From SIAF01 sp046152955 (GTDB taxonomy: Bacteria; Planctomycetota; Planctomycetia; Planctomycetales; Planctomycetaceae), in the NCBI GenBank assembly GCA_046152955.1, contig JBJXGA010000381.1, forward strand, positions 3,408-67,407: a DNA stretch of 64,000 nucleotides, given 5' to 3'. The translations under genes and the position numbers were made by a program. Numbering within the stretch: position 1 is the first letter of the stretch; every line of letters begins with the position of its first letter. This document shows, piece by piece, positions 28,094 through 36,334 of the stretch. A model generated the notes under the pieces. That model ran no database searches, was not told the DNA's origin, and worked only from the letters and a program-made list of their open reading frames with translations.

Positions 28094-28705
28094 ATGGTTT
28101 GGTACGGCATGTTTGTTGGAGTCGTCTGCGCGATTCTTCTGAATTTCCCTACGGGCGTCCTGGCGACTGAGCGGAAGACCGTTCCGGTCCCGCCGGGCCT
28201 GGAGATCGAGATTCTCGATCCCGGGGTCGACCCGATCGGCAACCCGGCTGTGCTGCCGCAGGCGTCCCGGGGGGGCGAGCGCGGGGTGGCGATCCCCCCG
28301 ACGGTACTGGTGCACCGGTACTATTACACCGGGGACCGTAACTTCCAGGGGCCGCTACTGCCGGGAGGCCCGTCGGTCGTCGTCTTCAATCACCCAAAGA
28401 CAGGCGAACGGCTGTATCTTGACGTGCAGATGCTCCCCGGCGCCCCACGCGTGTTTTATACCAGCCGTTCCATCGAGTACGACTACGGAGAACAGCGAAT
28501 CGTCATCGGCTTCAACTTGTGCGGCAAGCCGACAGTGACGTTTCACAATTGTGCGAGCGCATCCCATAAACGGGCTGCGGCTGCCAGGCAGCGTGCCATC
28601 GATGGGACCAAGAAACCCACGAGCGCGGCGAGCCGCGACGCGAGCGTGAAGCGGGCGCAGAAAAAGTCGGCCAAAGATGATTTGACGATTCCGACCAACC
28701 GATAG
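28094..28705 (+). CDS. Hypothetical secreted protein, 203 residues
   Basis: No family recognised. ATG 28094 follows AAGGAA, 16 bases after the preceding stop: third gene of the same operon. A signal peptide (MVWYGMFVGVVCAILLNFP, cleavage near VLA-TER) precedes a compact domain rich in Tyr and Gly (HRYYYTGDRNFQG, FNHPKTGERLYLDVQMLPG, SIEYDYGEQRIVIGFNLCG) and a basic Lys/Arg/Ala tail (residues about 155-203). The basic tail may contact nucleic acid, anionic polysaccharide or the membrane. Its function is unknown; context suggests an envelope-complex component. It is convergent with the 974-residue protein; the stops are 58 bases apart. Confidence 0.75.
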   Translation: MVWYGMFVGVVCAILLNFPTGVLATERKTVPVPPGLEIEILDPGVDPIGNPAVLPQASRGGERGVAIPPTVLVHRYYYTGDRNFQGPLLPGGPSVVVFNHPKTGERLYLDVQMLPGAPRVFYTSRSIEYDYGEQRIVIGFNLCGKPTVTFHNCASASHKRAAAARQRAIDGTKKPTSAASRDASVKRAQKKSAKDDLTIPTNR

Positions 28706-28762
28706 TCGGGCGGCGCCGTGCGAACGACTGCTTGGGGCCACCATCGGTGCGACAGGTTGGGC

Positions 28763-31687
28763 TTAGCTCGTCGGCGGCAGGCTGCCGAAGCGGGCGGTCC
28801 CACGGCGGCGCACGTCGCGGACGTCGTTCGCCCGCCCCAGGAGCGACGGAGCGTACCCCTTGATGGCAATCTTCCGTTTACGCGTCTGTTCGTCGCGGCC
28901 GGCATTGGCATCGAGGTTTATGGTCTGCGTGGGGAGCGTCAGCGTAACCCACGTCGCGTCGTCCAGTTGGAGCAGAAGTTGCATCCGGACCTGTGTTGTC
29001 ATGGGAGTTGAAACGCGGCAGTAGACCTCGTACCGGCCGTCGTTGCACAGCATGACCTCCATGTTCTCGTAGAGCACAGCCCCCTCCTGGTCATAGCGCT
29101 GTGCGTCGCGGCCGAACACCGGCAGCGGGAAATGAGCCGCGGAAGCTATGAAGAACTGCCGCGCCTCTTTGGAACACTTGCATTTCAGCGCCTGCTGGGT
29201 CTGATCGTCATCCAAATCGCGCGGGTCAGAAGCGTCGTTGGCGGCACTTTCTTCGCTCGCGGATTGCGACTCTGAGCGACTTGCTGCGGGTGCATCCGTC
29301 TGGGGGGGAGCGGGGGCAGCTTCCACGACGGGCTTGTCGGGGTTTGAAGCGGCCGGAGCTCCCGACGCCCGTGTAGCGGCTCCATTTGGCTTCTCAGTTC
29401 GTTGGAACAACCCCTTGAACGTGCCCGAGAATTCGCCATCGAAGCGACCTACAAATTTCCCCACAGCCGTCGCCCTGTACTTTCCCGTGAGCTTTCCGCG
29501 CAGTCCGGGACTTGGGCCGGCATCGGACGGTCCAGGGATCCCAGTAACCTCGTCATTACAAACACCGTCAAGTTCCCCGTCGAAGGTGCCATTCAGCGTT
29601 CCGTCAAGTTCGCCAAGGAAAATGCCCTGCACCGTTTTTTCAAACCTTCCATTGACGTAGCTGATTTGCGTCCTGTCAAACTGTGCCGATGCGCCACCAG
29701 CGCCAGACTGAGTTTCCGAAACGCGGTTTGCGATTTTCGGGTCAGCCGCATTGGCCACGAGACTTTCCGCGACGATTCGGAGTTCCGCAGCCTTTCGCGC
29801 GGCTGTGCTGGTTTGGGCAACTCGCTTCGCCGCCTTTTCCATTTCGCCGGCGGCAGATTTTGCGCTGCCAGTGGTCTCAGCCGCCCTCTTTGCCGCTTCA
29901 CGCATATTCTTAGTCGCCGCGTTGAACTCGCTCTGAGCGTTGATATGTGCCGCAACCGCTGCGTCTCGCTTTTCTTTCCGATCGGCAATCGTCCGTTCCA
30001 ACTCTTCGTGGGCGAGTTTAGCGGCCTCGGCGCCGGCCTTGGCCGCAGCGGAGGCATCGAATGCGCGCTTCTCGGCCTTCGCCTGTTCCTCGGCCGCAAC
30101 CCACGCATCGGCCCTCTTTTCGGCGGCCAGCTTATCAGCTTTGAGCTTTTCAGACATGGCTGTGGCCGCGTCAGCCGCTTTCTTGACGGCCTTCGTTTCG
30201 GCTCCGATCTTGCGATCCACAGCTCGATTGGCGTCATCCACAGCCGCGGCAGCGGTGGCATCCGCATCGGCTTTGGCTTTCTTCAGCGTCTCGCTATTGG
30301 GATCGCCTTGTAGCTTCTTGCCGGCAGCTTCAGCCAGCATGAATGCCCGTGCTGCGGCCACGGCAGTTTCGTTGACGACCTTTTCCGCATTCTTCAGTTC
30401 GTCCTCTGCGTTCCAAGCATCTTTCGCGGCGGCGGATGCATTTTTGTCGGCGGCAGCCTTGGGGCCAGCGGCGTTCGTGGCGGACTCCGCGGTTTCGGCT
30501 GCCTTCCTGTCGGCGATTCTCTTGTCATCGGCCGCCTGCCTAGCTTCTACCTCAGCGGCGTTCGCTACAGCGTCTGCATCTGCCGCAGCCTTTTTTAGAG
30601 CCTGATGATTCTCGGCTCGGACAAGCGACTTTTCGGCTTCTTGAGCCTCATCGGCTGCACGCTTCTGGACCGCTTCGGCAGCGGCTGCTCGCTTCTCAGC
30701 CTGCACTAGCTCTTCCGCTGCGATCCAGGCCTTGACCGCAGTCTCGGTAGCCAATTGTTCGGAGTTGAGCCAGTCAGCCAATGCTGTTTCGGCGGCCCTG
30801 GCGCCGTCAATTGCGAGGTTGAGCGCGTCATTCAGTCTTGCCGGGGCGATTCTATGCGCCTCGATGAGCTGATTCGCGAAGCTATTGGCGGCCAGGACGC
30901 CGGCTTGAGGTATGCAAATGGGACCGTTCGCCGTCATTTGCGGAAGGCACGCTGGGGTATTACAAACGGTGTTGAATTGAACCGAGCTACCCGACACTGT
31001 GGGTGCGGCGCTGGGGGTCGCGGAAATCGCCGCATCGTTCTTACAGTCTCCCGCAGCCGCCGCAAACTGCCCCTGGTAACGAACCACCTGCGGACGCTGG
31101 ATGTCGACCGTCACGCTATTGATCTGTTTCCAGGCGCCGGCGCAGCGAACCTTTCCCGAGAGGCGATACCGGCCGGGAGGAACGTTGGGCCGGTACTCAA
31201 CAACTCGGTCACCAAACATCTCGGGATTGATTTCTCCATCGTTCAGATCGCAGCCGAGGGGAAATTCGTCGTGACTGGCGTCCTGCAAAGTCATCCGGAC
31301 ACTGCCGGGGCCGGAATCGCAATCAGCAACTCCTGAAAGCCTTACGCGCAGGCGGTCCGTCCCGAGTCGCAACGGCGTCCGACAAGCCGTGCCAAGTTCC
31401 TGGTCGTTGATGCCCGTGATTGTCGGTTCAAAGCACGCCGGTATGGCGAGGCCAAACTCGATGATGTCCGGTGTGACGCCAATCGTGTCGGCGCTTGTTG
31501 ACGTGTTTTGTACCGGAGATGAGCGCGGCAGAATGGCGGGACCGACCGTCGTCTGTGTATTAGAATGGGCGATTGCCTTCGGCCCGGAACGGGGCTTCTT
31601 GATTTCACCGGCAAAGGTGGTTAAAAGCGACAAACTCAGCATGCAGGCGATCGACGCCGCCATACCATTCAATCGACGAGCGCTCAT
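28763..31687 (-). CDS. Secreted coiled-coil protein with Gly-x-Phe/Leu-x repeats
   Basis: 974 residues; no family recognised. ATG 31687 has GGGGAG about nine bases upstream and a signal peptide (ASIACMLSLSLLTTFAG). The N-terminal 200 residues are beta-rich with conserved-looking Cys. Residues about 290-640 are an Ala-rich heptad-like coiled coil (AEEQAKAEKRAFDASAAAKAG). Residues about 680-765 carry tetrapeptide units of G-x-[L/F]-[D/N] (GELDGTLNGTFDGELDG; later GKFVGRFDGEFSG), a regular pattern suggestive of a beta-solenoid or collagen-like rod. A Pro/Ala/Ser linker follows, then a C-terminal domain (about 830-974) with CKCSKEARQFF and DDATWVTLTLPTQTI. It is opposed to the secretin-like operon and divergent from the lipoprotein at 32246. 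It is probably a structural or fibrous envelope protein. Confidence 0.8.
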   Translation of the reverse strand: MSARRLNGMAASIACMLSLSLLTTFAGEIKKPRSGPKAIAHSNTQTTVGPAILPRSSPVQNTSTSADTIGVTPDIIEFGLAIPACFEPTITGINDQELGTACRTPLRLGTDRLRVRLSGVADCDSGPGSVRMTLQDASHDEFPLGCDLNDGEINPEMFGDRVVEYRPNVPPGRYRLSGKVRCAGAWKQINSVTVDIQRPQVVRYQGQFAAAAGDCKNDAAISATPSAAPTVSGSSVQFNTVCNTPACLPQMTANGPICIPQAGVLAANSFANQLIEAHRIAPARLNDALNLAIDGARAAETALADWLNSEQLATETAVKAWIAAEELVQAEKRAAAAEAVQKRAADEAQEAEKSLVRAENHQALKKAAADADAVANAAEVEARQAADDKRIADRKAAETAESATNAAGPKAAADKNASAAAKDAWNAEDELKNAEKVVNETAVAAARAFMLAEAAGKKLQGDPNSETLKKAKADADATAAAAVDDANRAVDRKIGAETKAVKKAADAATAMSEKLKADKLAAEKRADAWVAAEEQAKAEKRAFDASAAAKAGAEAAKLAHEELERTIADRKEKRDAAVAAHINAQSEFNAATKNMREAAKRAAETTGSAKSAAGEMEKAAKRVAQTSTAARKAAELRIVAESLVANAADPKIANRVSETQSGAGGASAQFDRTQISYVNGRFEKTVQGIFLGELDGTLNGTFDGELDGVCNDEVTGIPGPSDAGPSPGLRGKLTGKYRATAVGKFVGRFDGEFSGTFKGLFQRTEKPNGAATRASGAPAASNPDKPVVEAAPAPPQTDAPAASRSESQSASEESAANDASDPRDLDDDQTQQALKCKCSKEARQFFIASAAHFPLPVFGRDAQRYDQEGAVLYENMEVMLCNDGRYEVYCRVSTPMTTQVRMQLLLQLDDATWVTLTLPTQTINLDANAGRDEQTRKRKIAIKGYAPSLLGRANDVRDVRRRGTARFGSLPPTS

Positions 31688-32245
31688 TTCTAGTCTCCCC
31701 AAGCAGTTGCCCTGAGGAAATCTCGGGGCTGAAATTGGAATTCTCTCCGTTCAGCTTAGGCTGGTTCCCCGAGCGTACGCCACAAGAATCCAAAGGAGGT
31801 CGTGTTTTTCCGGGCGGAACTGCACGATTTGCCGGATATTCCGTGACGCTGGCGACAATCTGCCCGCTCGGCTCCGCACGATCAATTGACGACATCCTGG
31901 TGCCGTTCAAACTCCAGTTCGATGACAAGGAGATCCACGGATTCCCCGCCGTCTCATCGTCTTTCGCAACGCTGTTGGGAGTCAGCCAGGCGGACTGGTT
32001 CCCTGGCAAAGCCGTACCGACGACGCCGCCGGCATGATGACAGCGAGATTCAACTCACACCCCAGCGCACTTTGCCGATCAACCCTTGAACCGGAAAGTT
32101 GCGGAAGCTTGGATCGAGATTCCTCCGCATCCATCCGCGGTGGCCCTAATCGGCAAAATTGCTAAATCCGCCCCAACCGGAATGCCGATACTAGCGTTGA
32201 TGCCGTTCGAGCTGTTTTCAACGGACGGCGCAAGGGGGATCAAGG
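31688..32245. other. Divergent intergenic region
   Basis: 558 bases between the 974-residue gene and the lipoprotein gene. Both strands have open frames of about 100 codons, but neither has a ribosome site, a signal or a domain. I see no gene. Promoters for both neighbours are expected here but were not resolved. Confidence 0.45.
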
Positions 32246-33667
32246 ATGTCCAGGCTGGGGGGATGGTGCGTGGTGGCAGTCGCCCTGATTGGGTGCCACC
32301 ATCCGGAGATTACGGCGGTCTCGCTGTCGCCGCAGAATGCCTGCGAGGAGCCGGGGATTCCGTTCTATCTTCCCAAGCCGCTCCTGATCATCTCGAAGAA
32401 CTTCCGCTATATCGAAGAAGCCAAGGTCGGGCTGACCGACGGGGCGCCGATTCCCAACGGCTTCGACGACCAGTCCAAGTATGGCGATGTCAACGCCCGG
32501 CTGGCGTATACCGACAACGCGACCTCGTTTCCGGCACCCAACACGGCGGGAACTTCCGGCGGCACAGGGACCGCGTCCGGGCAACATCTGTACTCGGAAA
32601 ATGGCGCTCCAATCACGCCGCGGACGGCCCCCTCAGACGGATTGGCGCCGGAAACGTTCTACACGTATCAGATCGTCTTCGTTCCCGACCTGACTCAGAA
32701 ATACGGACTGCGTGTCAAGGGGGGAGCGGGGGAACTGCGGGCGGCCATGAACCTGGTCAACGGCTGGCAATTCACCGGGATGGGGCCGTATTACATGAAG
32801 GACAGTTCGACCGCCCAGAATCTGGTGGGAACGGGTCTGCTTGCCAGCCTCACGGGGCGGGGGGTGTCGGACGTGGTGAAGAGCGTGGCCGATCTCGCCG
32901 GCAAGGCGGGGGGCCTGCAATCGGGCGAACGGGCGTTCGACGCCTCGGATAAGAGCGTCGTCAAGCTGTCGGAGTCGTTGCAGCAACTGGGTGCGAACGT
33001 CCAACCGATGGTCATCCCCAACTTCGCCGAAATCCACGTGTATGAGGCGCGGCTGACGCTCGACCAGCAAATGGAATGGGTCGAATTAGCCAACCTGTGC
33101 TTTACGCGCGAGGCGCTAGGACATAAGACCGTCGAAACGACGAAGGTCCCGCTCCCGCAGTCGCCGGCGGACATGGGGGGGGCGAGTACTGGCGGGCTGC
33201 AATCGGGGGAACGCGGCGTTTCAGAAGCCAGCGCACAATTCGCCCGGCAGGCGGTGGCGCATGTGCTGGGGATCTCGCCCGACAGCCCGGCACTGCTTGA
33301 GGGCCGACAAGGGGAGTTGCAATCGGGGGAACGGAGCGGCGGTTCGGGTGGCGCCGGCACCGGCGGCAACAGCAACGTCTGCACCGAAACCAAGGAATGC
33401 AATCTGATCAAGTTCGGCGACCACAACCGCAGCGAGCGGCGCCGTCCGCGCGTGACCAGCCAGCGGGTGGTCGTCCCGCCGGTCTTCGGGGCGACGATGC
33501 CGGCCTCGATCGCGATCCCCAATCCGACGGGGAACGAAGGGGGGGCGACGAAAGCGCTCGAGCGAGACAGCCGGCCGAACTCGACTGGTCCGGGCACGGC
33601 TCTACCGCCGACGGAGAATCCGGTGATGACTGTGCCGAAAACGGCGGCCCCGCCGGGCCAGCCCTGA
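32246..33667 (+). CDS. Lipoprotein with three GLQSGER-type motifs
   Basis: 473 residues; family not recognised. ATG 32246 follows GGGGGATC. A textbook lipobox LIGC places the lipidated Cys at residue 17. The body is a mixed alpha/beta region (YIEEAKVGLTDGAPIPNGF, ETFYTYQIVFVPDLTQKYG, LRAAMNLVNGWQFTGMGPYYMK). The 7-residue motif GLQSGER occurs at residues 223-229 and 317-323, with GELQSGER ending at about 363; all lie in Gly/Ser-rich flexible zones. The C-terminal 100 residues are Pro/Thr-rich and probably disordered. The nearby secretin-like gene suggests a pilotin or outer-membrane partner, but nothing in the sequence proves it. Confidence 0.78.
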   Translation: MSRLGGWCVVAVALIGCHHPEITAVSLSPQNACEEPGIPFYLPKPLLIISKNFRYIEEAKVGLTDGAPIPNGFDDQSKYGDVNARLAYTDNATSFPAPNTAGTSGGTGTASGQHLYSENGAPITPRTAPSDGLAPETFYTYQIVFVPDLTQKYGLRVKGGAGELRAAMNLVNGWQFTGMGPYYMKDSSTAQNLVGTGLLASLTGRGVSDVVKSVADLAGKAGGLQSGERAFDASDKSVVKLSESLQQLGANVQPMVIPNFAEIHVYEARLTLDQQMEWVELANLCFTREALGHKTVETTKVPLPQSPADMGGASTGGLQSGERGVSEASAQFARQAVAHVLGISPDSPALLEGRQGELQSGERSGGSGGAGTGGNSNVCTETKECNLIKFGDHNRSERRRPRVTSQRVVVPPVFGATMPASIAIPNPTGNEGGATKALERDSRPNSTGPGTALPPTENPVMTVPKTAAPPGQP

Positions 33668-33796
33668 TTCTGTTCGCAAATTCGCGCGCCGCCGACGAAG
33701 ATCGGCTTGCGTCAGCGCTTTTTGCGAGCTACGCCTTTAGTGCGTGGATGAACCGAATTCTTCGGGTTCGCACGGATCAGGCGGACGGCATGCTAC

Positions 33797-34573
33797 ATGC
33801 GGAACCAGACGCTCACATTCGGTTTGCACTCGGCCACCGGGGTCGCCGCTGCCCCCACTGCGCAGAACGGGGGCGTCTGGGGCAATGACACGCGGACGCA
33901 GATCGAATATACGACCCGCGCCCCGTGGCGTTCGATCTGCAGTTTGCAGATGCGGTTTCCCAACTTTTCGCGAGTGAAGTGGGGGGCGGGGGCGATCGTC
34001 GGGCGCCGCGTGATCATGACAGCCGGACATTGCGTGTTCGATCCTCAGTTGGGTTGGGCGCAATCGGTCGTGGTGACTCCCGGTCAGAATCGGGCCAGCG
34101 GTGGTCCGTACGGCAGCTACACCACCAATTTGATTCGATCGGTCGATCCGTGGGTCAACGGCGATGCCAAAGGAACCCTCACACAACAGTTGTCCTCCCC
34201 GTACGACTACGGCGCGGTCATCGTCGAGACCCCGATCGGAGATCAGACCGGTCTCATGTCGTTCGGGGCTGTACCCGATCCGGCGCTCGCGGGGCTGATC
34301 GTATACACCGCCGGTTATCCGGTCGACGAACCGCTGGGGACGATGTGGGCAACTGCCGGGCAAATTCAAACTGTCTCCCCCACGCGGCTCGACTATCTTC
34401 TCGACGTGGCGGAGGGGAACAGTGGGGGGCCGGTATTCGATTTCGATCCGACGACCAACGGCCGGACGATTGTCGCGATTCATACCGCCTGGACGCCGCA
34501 GGCGGATTCGGGAGTGCGGATCACGCCGGCCGTGGCAGCCAAGTACCGGGCCTGGATTCAGGAATTTTCATAG
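33797..34573 (+). CDS. Trypsin/V8-like serine protease
   Basis: 258 residues. The chymotrypsin-fold triad is visible: His78 in VIMTAGHCV, Asp137 in SSPYDYGAVIV, and Ser209 in AEGNSGGPVF. This is the arrangement of glutamyl endopeptidase/V8-type trypsin-like proteases. It begins with MRNQTLTFGL and has no clear signal peptide; an in-frame stop lies just upstream, so a longer N-terminus is excluded. No strong ribosome site is visible. It lies 129 bases after the lipoprotein gene and 20 bases before a small cytosolic protein. It could process components of the neighbouring envelope cluster, or act in the cytoplasm. The missing export signal is odd for a V8-like protease. Confidence 0.88.
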   Translation: MRNQTLTFGLHSATGVAAAPTAQNGGVWGNDTRTQIEYTTRAPWRSICSLQMRFPNFSRVKWGAGAIVGRRVIMTAGHCVFDPQLGWAQSVVVTPGQNRASGGPYGSYTTNLIRSVDPWVNGDAKGTLTQQLSSPYDYGAVIVETPIGDQTGLMSFGAVPDPALAGLIVYTAGYPVDEPLGTMWATAGQIQTVSPTRLDYLLDVAEGNSGGPVFDFDPTTNGRTIVAIHTAWTPQADSGVRITPAVAAKYRAWIQEFS

Positions 34574-34593
34574 ACCATCGACGAGGATCTGAC

Positions 34594-34929
34594 ATGAATG
34601 AGACCGGCAAACCGCCTGAGACCGTGGCCGACGCTGACAGCCGCCCAGCCGAAATGGAACGCGCCCGCAATCTGCTCGCCCGCGACTCACGCGCGAGCAT
34701 CGACAGCATGGCCTCCGGCGACATGGCCAATCAGGAAGCCTTCGTCGTCGCCGCGCTGCATCTCTTGCATCGCAAAATTGCCGTCGGTCCGCAGTCGCCG
34801 ATCGACCGCGCCTTTCTCGAAGGGGCTGCCAAACTGTTCTCGTCGCTGGCCGATGCCTGCGAAGAGTTGGCTGCCAGCAAATTCGATCCGAAGCCGGCGC
34901 CGCGGGCAAAGGCCAAACGGCCCGCGTAG
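34594..34929 (+). CDS. Small hypothetical helical protein, 111 residues
   Basis: ATG 34594 follows GAGGATCTGAC, 20 bases after the protease stop, so it is likely in the same operon. There is no signal peptide. The sequence is mostly helical, with two amphipathic stretches (MERARNLLARDSRASIDSMASGD and EAFVVAALHLLHRKI; FLEGAAKLFSSLADACEELA) and a basic Pro/Lys/Arg tail. No family recognised. A 7-bp hairpin overlaps its stop codon. Confidence 0.65.
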   Translation: MNETGKPPETVADADSRPAEMERARNLLARDSRASIDSMASGDMANQEAFVVAALHLLHRKIAVGPQSPIDRAFLEGAAKLFSSLADACEELAASKFDPKPAPRAKAKRPA

Positions 34930-34948
34930 TGTGGACTTTGATCCACAC
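34929..34948 (+). terminator. Hairpin at the end of the protease operon
   Basis: GTGTGGA (34929-34935) pairs with TCCACAC (34942-34948) around a 6-nt loop, starting on the last base of the stop codon. No T-run follows, so it may be a weak or factor-dependent terminator. Confidence 0.35.
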
Positions 34949-35010
34949 GCGTCCCAAAAGCCTGGATCAAACCCTCCGCGGTTCCTCATCGGCGAACGGG
35001 CGCAGCAGCT

Positions 35011-35085
35011 TGGATGCTACTGGTACTCGAGGGGCTGGTGTTTTTGTTGCGGTTGATTCCCACGGCCAACCTGACAGCGGTTTCG
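35011..35085 (+). pseudogene. SulP transporter relic
   Basis: About 24 codons read WMLLVLEGLVFLLRLIPTANLTAV and match residues of the intact SulP gene nearby (WMLLFVVGMAFLLRLIPTASLAAV). The nucleotide match to the 37753-37820 area is also strong. No other part of a transporter flanks it. It is a small fragment left by duplication or deletion. Confidence 0.7.
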
Positions 35086-35193
35086 CACCCTCTGCCGATG
35101 AACCTCCGCTGACGTGAATCCAGGGCCGGCCAAGGCGAGAAGCAGTGCGACCAGAGCCGCTCGGCGACTCCCAATAATCAACGACGTTTGCAT
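35017..35193 (-). pseudogene. Truncated secreted-protein start (signal peptide only)
   Basis: ATG 35193 has GGGAGA about 8 bases upstream and encodes a well-formed signal peptide (MQTSLIIGSRRAALVALLLA, then LAGPGFTSA-EV). After about 40 codons the frame runs antisense through the SulP relic and stops at 35017 (58 residues in all). It looks like the 5' end of an exported protein cut by rearrangement, though a genuine small exported peptide cannot be excluded. Confidence 0.4.
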
Positions 35194-35483
35194 GCGTCCA
35201 GTCTCCCGGGAATCGGTGGCGTCGGCTCAAGCCGCAGGGTGGCGCCGGTCCCTAACGACTGGTCATCGGCTCGATCGTCCCCGACCCATCGCCGGAATCG
35301 GGAGGGACCGGCCATCCCCAGGGAGCTGCCACAGCCTGCTCGCTGCAATCGGCACATCGCACACATCAAGGTCGCCCGTGCGTACGTCCACACACCACTT
35401 TGCCCGGCGGCTGGAGGAGTATTCCAGGGGCAGTCGTTGCCGGATTCGGCCCGGTGACGATTCAACCCTAGTTGGATGTGCTG

Positions 35484-35511
35484 TGAATTATTACAATATC
35501 GTAATAATTCA
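35484..35511. promoter_or_regulatory. 28-bp AT-rich perfect dyad upstream of carbonic anhydrase
   Basis: TGAATTATTAC (35484-35494) and GTAATAATTCA (35501-35511) are perfect 11-bp inverted arms with a 6-nt spacer. It stands out in GC-rich surroundings and lies 104 bases before the carbonic anhydrase start. The size and symmetry fit a dimeric winged-helix repressor site (ArsR- or MarR-like). The remaining parts of 34949-35614 hold the relics listed and no other gene that I can support. Confidence 0.6.
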
Positions 35512-35614
35512 TCAGGCGTCAGCGAGCGGCATTTCGGTAACACCTGCGAACTGGGATTGGCCGTTGGAATTCCTTTGCGGACTGGGCACGCTGGCTGGCA
35601 GGTGAGGAGGCAGA

Positions 35615-36316
35615 ATGCGCAATTTGGTCGAGGGAATTCACCGTTTTCGTACGGAGGTGTTCGAACAGCACAAATTGCTGTTTGAACAACTCTCCGGGGG
35701 ACAGGCCCCCTCCACGCTGTTCATTACCTGTTCAGATTCGCGGATCGTCCCGAATCTGTTCACCCAGACCGGTCCGGGGGAGCTGTTCACGCTCCGCAAC
35801 GCGGGGAACATCGTCCCTCCCTATGGGGCCTCGACGGGGGGTGAAGCTGCAACGATTGAATACGCCGTGTCGGTTCTGGGGGTGGAGCACATCATCGTCT
35901 GCGGGCATTCGGGATGCGGAGCGATCACGGCGCTCATGGAGCCGGAGGCCGTTTCGGACCTTTTGGCCATTCTTGCGTGGCTGCACCAGGCGGAGACGAC
36001 GCGCCGTATTGTGCTGGAGAATTATCCCGACTTGCGGGGCGAAGCGCGGCTCAATGTCGCCGTGCAGGAAAACGTCCTGGTGCAGCTTGAGAATCTGGAG
36101 ACGCATCCATCGGTTCGAGCGAGGCTGGGGCGCGGTCGGCTGACGCTGCACGCCTGGGTGTATAAGATCGAAACCGGACAGGTCTTCGCCCTGTCGGCTG
36201 AGGCGCGGCGATTCGTTCCGTTGTCTGACGCGATGGATGCCGGCGCATCGGGCCGGGTCGGGCAGAACGGGATCGTGTCTCACGATCTGGGGCCCACGGA
36301 GTCCGTCGCGACCTGA
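35615..36316 (+). CDS. Beta-class carbonic anhydrase
   Basis: 233 residues; interconverts CO2 and bicarbonate. Zn ligands and catalytic dyad are all present: Cys39-Ser-Asp41-Ser-Arg43 (TCSDSR), His98 and Cys101 (CGHSGCGA). RNAGNIVPP and AATIEYAVSVLGV complete the family pattern. Cytosolic, no signal peptide. ATG 35615 has an excellent ribosome site (GAGGAGG). The SulP gene starts 18 bases after its stop, so the pair is one operon: uptake of bicarbonate or another anion with CO2/HCO3- balancing. A perfect 28-bp dyad lies upstream and may control it. Confidence 0.96.
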   Translation: MRNLVEGIHRFRTEVFEQHKLLFEQLSGGQAPSTLFITCSDSRIVPNLFTQTGPGELFTLRNAGNIVPPYGASTGGEAATIEYAVSVLGVEHIIVCGHSGCGAITALMEPEAVSDLLAILAWLHQAETTRRIVLENYPDLRGEARLNVAVQENVLVQLENLETHPSVRARLGRGRLTLHAWVYKIETGQVFALSAEARRFVPLSDAMDAGASGRVGQNGIVSHDLGPTESVAT

Positions 36317-36334
36317 CCGGTCCCGGGAGCAAGC

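Noticed and set aside
31735..32037. 100-codon plus-strand frame in the divergent region
   Set aside because: TTG start, no ribosome site, no signal or domain; kept as intergenic.
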